From NCBI GenBank assembly GCA_028709985.1, contig JAQUTB010000026.1:1-11740 (forward strand): 11,740 bases of DNA, read 5' to 3'. The stretch comes from Dethiosulfovibrio sp. Lineage in GTDB: Bacteria > Synergistota > Synergistia > Synergistales > Dethiosulfovibrionaceae. The first letter of the stretch is position 1, and each line of letters starts with the position of its first letter. Below are positions 6,895-11,740 of this stretch, piece after piece. The notes under the pieces are model-generated. The model ran no database searches. It was not told where the DNA came from and saw nothing but the letters and a program-made list of their open reading frames with translations. The translations under genes were made by a program, and so were the position numbers.

Positions 6895-7788
6895 GTCTTT
6901 TTTCCAGCTTCCGAACCCCTGACCCAGAACCTCCGTTGCCTCAGCCAGCCTGAGGAAGGCCTTGGGGTCGGTCTTCTGTAGATGCTGTTTCAGGAGCATC
7001 GCCTGTCTGGCTGTAAGAAGGGTCATCAACACGTCCCTGTGGACGTCGGAAAATCCGCCTCTGGCGGAGAATATGGTAACCCCTCGTCCCAGCTCGTGAG
7101 TTATAAAGTGTTTTGTCTCCTCCGGGTTGTTGCATATCACCAGAGCTTCCTTCTTGATGCCGAAGGATCTCATCGCCCCTCCCATGACGGTGGTGTTGAT
7201 GTAGGAGAGGACGACTCCGTAGACGACGTTCTCAAAGCTAACGGCGAAGAAGAACAGCGCCAGCACGGCGAAGTTGGCTATCATGGTGAACTGGCTGATC
7301 TCCATCCCTGTCTTTCTCCTTACCGCCATGGATATTATGTCCGTCCCTCCAAGGGATCCTCCCGCCGCGAATATCATGGCGTAGGGGGCCCCTTGAAGTA
7401 AGCCTGCGACAACTATTAGAAGAAAGCGATCCTCTATCACAGGGACCGGCAGGGTGTACTCCGCTACGGACAGAAACAGGGTGAAAACCACCGTGCCGTA
7501 TATGCTCCAGAGTGTGAACCGCCTGGGCAGGACCTTCCATCCGTATATGAACAGCAAAGCGTTGAGCCCCCATATGGTGAGGGGCAGAGGCACGCCCCAG
7601 AGATAGTTAAGCAAAAGCCCTATGCCGTTGACGCCGGTCCCTGGCAGTTTTGCCGGTATTACGAACAGCTGTATCGCTATAGCGAATACCACCGCTCCTA
7701 GTGTTATGTTGACGAAAGAACGTCCTTCTTCTTTTATGAACCATCTTGCGAACGCTACTGTACTCCTTACGGAAAAAGGGTGTTTCAA
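6889..7788 (-). CDS. YitT-family integral membrane protein (DUF161 plus DUF2179)
   Basis: This 299-residue protein belongs to the YitT family, inner-membrane proteins of unsettled function. The N-terminal part (about 25-205) holds five or six hydrophobic helices with the family signature AGGSLGGTDIISMAVRRKTG (142-161). The C-terminal soluble part (about 212-295) is the DUF2179 domain, with GRGVTIFSARGGFS (234-247) typical of it. Length fits the family. The start is TTG at 7788: an in-frame TAG directly precedes it and AAGGAGGA lies about 9 bases upstream, so no earlier start is possible and the next ATG would cost the N-terminus. It has its own promoter, divergent from the HdeD-like gene, and converges on the flavoprotein operon. 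Confidence 0.9.
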   Translation of the reverse strand: MKHPFSVRSTVAFARWFIKEEGRSFVNITLGAVVFAIAIQLFVIPAKLPGTGVNGIGLLLNYLWGVPLPLTIWGLNALLFIYGWKVLPRRFTLWSIYGTVVFTLFLSVAEYTLPVPVIEDRFLLIVVAGLLQGAPYAMIFAAGGSLGGTDIISMAVRRKTGMEISQFTMIANFAVLALFFFAVSFENVVYGVVLSYINTTVMGGAMRSFGIKKEALVICNNPEETKHFITHELGRGVTIFSARGGFSDVHRDVLMTLLTARQAMLLKQHLQKTDPKAFLRLAEATEVLGQGFGSWKKDV

Positions 7789-7827
7789 CTAAAAAGTTCC
7801 TCCTTATGTCGATTATTTTATCCCTTG

Positions 7828-7855
7828 AGTGTAGCACAACTGTGGATTTGGGCAA
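7828..7855 (-). promoter_or_regulatory. Promoter of the YitT-family gene
   Basis: On the minus strand TTGCCC (7855-7850) and an extended -10, TGCTACACT, with TACACT at 7833-7828, are 16 bases apart. Transcription would begin near 7821, giving a leader of about 33 bases that carries the AAGGAGGA site. The extended TG element strengthens the call. Confidence 0.6.
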
Positions 7856-7904
7856 GCCCCTTTGGAAAGTACGATTTCCGTCCGTTATAGTCCTTTCTCC
7901 ACTC

Positions 7905-7931
7905 TTAACAGCCGGGCGATCGTGATATACT
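7905..7931 (+). promoter_or_regulatory. Promoter of the HdeD-DHH-subtilase gene set
   Basis: TGATATACT (7923-7931) is an extended -10 element with TATACT at 7926-7931. The best -35-like hexamer is TTAACA (7905-7910), with a short 15-base spacer, so recognition may rest mainly on the extended -10. The start near 7938 leaves a leader of about 33 bases before the ATG at 7971. Confidence 0.5.
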
Positions 7932-7970
7932 CTTCTTACAGGTGTTCGATCTTTTTTATGGAGGAAAATT

Positions 7971-8522
7971 ATGCTTATTTTCGGTGACTTCGACAGAGTG
8001 GGGCTTCGTTCAAGAAGAGGCTGGGTGATGGGCGTCGGAGTTTGCCTCGCCCTCCTCGGTGGTGTTGCGGTGTCGATGCCGCTGGTCGCCTCTTTGGCCA
8101 TAGAGTCCGTGATAGGATGGTTGATGGTGGTTGCTGGGTCCGTCATGGCTATAAGCGGCTACAGGGAGAGACGGCAGGGGAGAGGTGGCTTCGGAGACCT
8201 ATTGGGGTCGGCTTTGACCCTCATTACCGGGATTATCCTCCTGGTAAAGCCCATGAGTGGCGTTATAACCCTGACCATGATCCTGAGCCTGTATTTCGCG
8301 GCGGAAGGGATCTTCAAGGTTGTCGTAGCTGTAAAGTTAAGAGGACTGGATGGGTGGCTGTGGCTATTGCTCAGTGGACTACTGGCGTTATTGCTCTCTG
8401 GGCTTATCTGGCATAACCTTTTCGCTGCTGCCTGGGGGATTGGGTTGCTCGTGGGGATCAATCTGCTCTTTACAGGATCGACCCTTGTAGCTCTCGGGAT
8501 AACTCTTGGACGGGAGGAATGA
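7971..8522 (+). CDS. HdeD/DUF308-family membrane protein
   Basis: The 183-residue protein is almost entirely hydrophobic, with six predicted membrane helices arranged as three tandem two-helix units (about 18-62, 74-121 and 128-178). Each has the short DUF308 pattern of a Gly/Leu-rich helix, a proline or polar turn, and a second helix ending in a small-residue motif such as GWLMVVAGSVMAISG. This is the HdeD family; E. coli HdeD is linked to acid resistance at high cell density, but distant members such as this have no established role. GGAGG (7960-7964) sits 6 bases before the ATG. The stop at 8520-8522 is only 3 bases from the next start and the next gene's binding site lies inside this gene, so the two are translationally linked. 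Confidence 0.85.
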   Translation: MLIFGDFDRVGLRSRRGWVMGVGVCLALLGGVAVSMPLVASLAIESVIGWLMVVAGSVMAISGYRERRQGRGGFGDLLGSALTLITGIILLVKPMSGVITLTMILSLYFAAEGIFKVVVAVKLRGLDGWLWLLLSGLLALLLSGLIWHNLFAAAWGIGLLVGINLLFTGSTLVALGITLGREE

Positions 8523-8525
8523 TCT

Positions 8526-9443
8526 ATGCGCCTTTTGACCAGAAGCGATTTCGACGGCCTGATGTGTGCCGTGCTTCTGAAGGAAATGGGGATTATGGAG
8601 GAGCGGAAGTTCGTCCACCCCAAGGACATCCAGGACGGATTGGTGCAGGCCGACTCAAACGACGTCCTCGCCAATATCCCTTATTTGCCGGGATGTGGCC
8701 TTTGGTTTGACCACCATGCCTCGGAGGTAGAGAGAGAGGAGATGTTCCGCCACCATTGGGAAGGCTCCTGTGACCCCAGCGCGAAAAGTTGCGCCAGGGT
8801 GATCTACAACTATTACGGTGGCGACGAAGGGCCCCTTGCCAGGCTCTCCTATCTGGTGGACGTGGCGGATAAGGCTGATTCGGCGGATTTCTCCAGGGAG
8901 GAGATTCTGGACCCTCAGGGATGGGTACTTCTATCCTTCGTAATGGATCCTAGGACGGGACTAGGCAGATACAGGGATTACACCATCTCCAACTATCAGC
9001 TCATGGACGATCTGGTGGAGTATCTAAGGAACCACGATATCGACGATATCCTTGCCTTGGAGGACGTCAAGGAAAGGATTCGCCGCTATCGGGATCAGAT
9101 TCCCCTCTTCATGGAAATGCTTAAAGACACCAGCTACAGCGAGGGAGATGCGGTTGTGACCGATTTGGTTGGAAGGGAAGAGACCTTCGTCGGAAATCGC
9201 CACGTTATATACGCTATGTTCCCGGAGAGCAACATCTCCGTGAGGGTGTTCGACGGAAAAAAGATGGAATTTTGCGTGTTCTCCGTTGGGCATTCCATAC
9301 TGAACCGTACATCCAACGTGGACGTGGGAAAGCTGATGCTTCGCTTCGGAGGCGGTGGACACTTCCGGGTCGGTACCTGTCAGATTCCCTACGGTGATAG
9401 ACACGAAGTTCTCAAGGAGATACTGAAAGAGATAAACGGGTAG
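8526..9443 (+). CDS. DHH/DHHA1-family phosphoesterase (exopolyphosphatase-like)
   Basis: This 305-residue cytoplasmic protein belongs to the DHH phosphoesterase superfamily, metal-dependent enzymes acting on oligoribonucleotides, cyclic-dinucleotide breakdown products or polyphosphate. Visible metal ligands are Asp8 and Asp10 in RSDFDG, Asp62-His63-His64 in LWFDHHAS, and an acidic cluster around Asp112 and Asp115 in LVDVADKAD. The C-terminal DHHA1-type substrate motif GGGGHFRVGTCQIP is at 276-289. Length matches stand-alone NrnA-like or exopolyphosphatase-like members, but the sequence does not look close to classical NrnA and the substrate is open. GGGAGGA (8512-8518) inside the previous gene gives an 8-base spacing to the ATG. 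The subtilase gene begins 6 bases after its stop. A link to the cyclic di-GMP cyclase upstream is conceivable but unsupported. Confidence 0.87.
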   Translation: MRLLTRSDFDGLMCAVLLKEMGIMEERKFVHPKDIQDGLVQADSNDVLANIPYLPGCGLWFDHHASEVEREEMFRHHWEGSCDPSAKSCARVIYNYYGGDEGPLARLSYLVDVADKADSADFSREEILDPQGWVLLSFVMDPRTGLGRYRDYTISNYQLMDDLVEYLRNHDIDDILALEDVKERIRRYRDQIPLFMEMLKDTSYSEGDAVVTDLVGREETFVGNRHVIYAMFPESNISVRVFDGKKMEFCVFSVGHSILNRTSNVDVGKLMLRFGGGGHFRVGTCQIPYGDRHEVLKEILKEING

Positions 9444-9449
9444 ACTCCG

Positions 9450-11740
9450 ATGAAAAAACTGGGGTGTTTGCGAGCTCTCTCTGTGCTTTTCTCTCTGCTC
9501 TTGTCCTTTTCCGCTCCATCGGAGGCTCAGGTTTTTAAGTTGGGGGAACCTTGGCTGCCCGGGGAAGCTATCGTGAAAATCACCAAAGGGACCAGCTTTT
9601 CTCTGATCCGATCCAATCGATCGGACCAGGCGAAGCTCAGGTCCACCCTCCTGATGGAGGGAGACGAAGGAGATTGGCATCTCGTGAGAGGTGATCTGTC
9701 TACTGAGGCCCTCGTGGAAAGTCTGAGGTCCAGCGGTTCGGTTCTGGCGGTCGAGCCCAATTACAGGGTTAGGTCCTTGACGACCATACCGAACGATCCA
9801 CTTTTTTCCGATCAATGGTGGTCCAAGGGGGTAGGGAGCTTAAACGAGGATGTCGGGGTCATCGATGGCTGGTCCAGGGCTACCGCTGGAGGCGGTGTAG
9901 TCGCGGTTTTAGACACCGGCATAGACTATAACCATGTGGACCTCGCCCAGAACATATGGATCAATCCCAATCCGGTCTCCAACGATCTCCACGGGTACGA
10001 TTTTGTCAACGACGACGGAGATCCTATAGACGATAACTACCATGGAACCCACTGTGCCGGGATAATCGGCGCAGTCGGCGATAACCGCCTTGGCGTATCA
10101 GGCGTGTTCTGGAACGGATCTCTTATGGCGGTGAAGTGCCTGGACAGCGGAGGTTACGGCGATGTGGCCACCGTGGTCAAAGGGCTTGACTATGTCCTTA
10201 AAATGAAAAAAAACGGAGTTCCTGTTGTAGTAGTAAACGGGGCTTTCTGCTTCGGTGGTTACTCTCAGGCTGCGTTCGAGGCGATACAGGCTTTGTCCGG
10301 GGAGTCGATAATGTTTGTCGCTGCGGCGGGAAACTCCGCCAGCGATAACGACGTCGAGCAGACCTATCCAGCGGGGTACGACCTTCCAAACGTGATCTCC
10401 GTTGCCAATATGGACAGAGACGGCAAGCTGAACGACGGGTCCTCCTTCGGACTTAAGTCCGTCCACCTGGCCGCTCCTGGAACGGACGTGCTCAGCACCT
10501 TCCCGAGCCTTCCCTACGATCCGATATCTGGAGACAGGTCGCTGTTTTTCGACGGGATGGAGGCCGGGGGCAACGTGTGGATCGTATCGGGTGATTGGGA
10601 GCTTGGACGTCACGAAGGAAACCTTCATGGGACGAAGCCCTTTTGGCGTAGTCCCGAGAGCAGCTGGAAATTGACCTTTAAACCAGGAGGAGGGGAGGGC
10701 TACCTCACCCTCAGGGATCCGGTAGACATATCGGAGGTATCAAACGACCTGGAGGTCTACGCTGGAGCCTACGTCAGGGGCTGGTATAACGGGTTTTGGG
10801 GATACGACGACGAGTGGGTATCCCTGCAATGTCAGCCTCAGCGAGGGGGAGAATGGTTTGACGTCGCTCGCCTCGGCAAGGGAGGTCTCGACCATCTCGA
10901 TTTTGGTAGGTTAGTCGGGAGAATACCGAGGGAGATGAGGACGGATCAGGTTCGGTTCCGTTTCATGGTGAGCTGGAGCTCTGGCACCGATCCCTCCGGG
11001 TCTTTCTTCTACCTCGATGACTTCGGAATAGGGCTGCCCGTCCAGACCGAAAGGTACGAGCTCATGACCGGAACCTCTGTGGCGGCGTCCTTCGTGTCGG
11101 GGGCGGTGTCCCTGCTGAACGGGTTGCACCCTGAGGAATCCATGGACACCATCAGGTGGAGGATCCTAAGAGGAACAACCCCGATGGAGGGGCTCAAGGG
11201 AAAGGTTGCTACGGGAGGAGTCCTGAACGTAAACAATTCCATGGAGGCCCTTCCCCCTCAGTTTATGGGATCCTTCCCCCTTGACGGGGGACGGCTTGGG
11301 CTGTACGGCACGCTGGACTGGAACTTCAAGCACAGCGAGACATCCGACGTTATCTATCGTCTCTTCCTGGGCGTCGGCGAGTCCGGCGAGATGAAACAGG
11401 TCTACGAGGGCAACGACCACAGATGGGTTTTACCCGACGACCTGGATCCCGGACTTTTCAGGTGGCAGGTCGTGGCGGTCGATCGTATATGGGGGACCGG
11501 CGTCGAGCTTTTGGCGTCCAGCGACCTTAAGACCCTTAACATCGTGGAGGGCTTTGAGGAGATTGGATCTCCTGTCTCGAAGGACCTGCTTAGAAGGGCC
11601 GGACTTGAAGGTAGGCTATACGTCAGTGCCCCCATGAGTTTGGACGTCTCTATTCCAGAGACGCAGCCGATGGGGCTAGGGGATTTGGGGCCTATCCTGC
11701 CTGAAAAAGGCTCGACCCATCCCGATACCCTCTCGAAACT
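9450..11740 (+). CDS. Secreted subtilisin-like serine protease (S8) with nested beta-sandwich domain, 3' end outside window
   Basis: The frame stays open from the ATG at 9450 to the window edge (763 codons so far, no stop seen). Residues 1-26 are a signal peptide (cleavage after SEA). Residues about 36-115 form a propeptide ending VLAVEPNYRVRSLTTIPNDP, typical of subtilase prodomains. The catalytic residues are Asp155 (VAVLDTGID), His198 (NYHGTHCAG), oxyanion Asn295 (AAAGNS) and Ser543 (MTGTSVAAS). Between LAAPGTDVLST (340-350) and the Ser motif lie about 180 extra residues (about 355-530) that resemble a MAM/immune-inhibitor-A type jelly roll: FFDGMEAGGNVW at the start, YLDDFGIG at the end. 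After the peptidase domain, residues about 601-700 look like a fibronectin type III-like domain (TLDWNF, IYRLFLG, GLFRWQVVAVD). The ribosome binding site is weak, so translation is probably coupled to the DHH gene. It likely degrades extracellular protein. Any C-terminal anchor is beyond the window. Confidence 0.93.
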   Translation, partial: MKKLGCLRALSVLFSLLLSFSAPSEAQVFKLGEPWLPGEAIVKITKGTSFSLIRSNRSDQAKLRSTLLMEGDEGDWHLVRGDLSTEALVESLRSSGSVLAVEPNYRVRSLTTIPNDPLFSDQWWSKGVGSLNEDVGVIDGWSRATAGGGVVAVLDTGIDYNHVDLAQNIWINPNPVSNDLHGYDFVNDDGDPIDDNYHGTHCAGIIGAVGDNRLGVSGVFWNGSLMAVKCLDSGGYGDVATVVKGLDYVLKMKKNGVPVVVVNGAFCFGGYSQAAFEAIQALSGESIMFVAAAGNSASDNDVEQTYPAGYDLPNVISVANMDRDGKLNDGSSFGLKSVHLAAPGTDVLSTFPSLPYDPISGDRSLFFDGMEAGGNVWIVSGDWELGRHEGNLHGTKPFWRSPESSWKLTFKPGGGEGYLTLRDPVDISEVSNDLEVYAGAYVRGWYNGFWGYDDEWVSLQCQPQRGGEWFDVARLGKGGLDHLDFGRLVGRIPREMRTDQVRFRFMVSWSSGTDPSGSFFYLDDFGIGLPVQTERYELMTGTSVAASFVSGAVSLLNGLHPEESMDTIRWRILRGTTPMEGLKGKVATGGVLNVNNSMEALPPQFMGSFPLDGGRLGLYGTLDWNFKHSETSDVIYRLFLGVGESGEMKQVYEGNDHRWVLPDDLDPGLFRWQVVAVDRIWGTGVELLASSDLKTLNIVEGFEEIGSPVSKDLLRRAGLEGRLYVSAPMSLDVSIPETQPMGLGDLGPILPEKGSTHPDTLSK

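Noticed and set aside
7864..7879. GGAAA-N6-TTTCC inverted repeat between the YitT and HdeD promoters
   Set aside because: The arms are only five bases, so it could easily be chance; there is too little to call it an operator.
9024..9815. Minus-strand open frame of about 260 codons across the DHH/subtilase junction
   Set aside because: It overlaps two genes with intact catalytic motifs in the plus frames and shows no family resemblance.
10206..10213. Run of eight A residues in the protease gene as a possible frameshift site
   Set aside because: The zero frame continues with intact protease motifs on both sides, so there is no sign that frameshifting is needed or used.
1..11740. CRISPR array, tRNA, rRNA, insertion sequence or phage signature
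   Set aside because: No regularly spaced repeats, tRNA-like cloverleaf, transposase, integrase or long terminal repeats were seen on either strand.

Overview
The window reads as ordinary bacterial chromosome of roughly mid-50s % GC, with dense Shine-Dalgarno-led genes, heavy use of AGG (Arg) and ATA (Ile) codons, and Gram-negative style exported proteins. The gene set (TAXI-type TRAP binding protein, omega-amidase-like nitrilase, secreted subtilase, Fe-S flavoprotein) and codon style suggest an anaerobic peptide or amino-acid fermenter. My best guess is a member of the Synergistota, something like Dethiosulfovibrio. This is inference from impression, not from a marker gene. No rRNA, tRNA, CRISPR array, insertion sequence or phage gene was seen.

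Layout, left to right. (1) A well-formed promoter drives a TAXI-family solute-binding protein (145-1107), which ends at a perfect palindromic terminator shared with a convergent nitrilase-superfamily amidase (1157-1984, minus). (2) Overlapping divergent promoters separate the amidase from a membrane-anchored GGDEF diguanylate cyclase (2112-3323). (3) A probable three-gene operon follows: a MerA/lipoamide-dehydrogenase-like flavin disulfide reductase with a charged C-terminal tail (3401-5053), an ABC importer ATPase with no permease nearby (5069-6067), and a flavodoxin-fold iron-sulfur flavoprotein (6091-6822) whose start codon appears to be ATA. It ends at a second, 22-bp-armed palindromic terminator shared with a convergent YitT-family membrane protein (6889-7788, minus, TTG start). 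(4) A second divergent promoter region leads into a tightly packed plus-strand set: an HdeD/DUF308 membrane protein (7971-8522), a DHH-family phosphoesterase (8526-9443) and a secreted subtilisin-like protease (9450 to the window edge, incomplete).

How they may work together: the TAXI protein and the subtilase fit scavenging of small anionic nutrients and peptides, and the amidase fits nitrogen or keto-acid amide metabolism. The reductase and flavoprotein are both redox proteins and are probably co-transcribed with the ABC ATPase, but no shared pathway can be proved from sequence.

The items most worth a second look are the protease, whose catalytic domain is interrupted by about 180 residues resembling a MAM/jelly-roll sandwich just before the nucleophilic serine, and the flavoprotein, whose start region has an ATG-TAA start-stop pair followed by an apparent ATA start. 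Nothing here looks like a wholly new multi-gene system.
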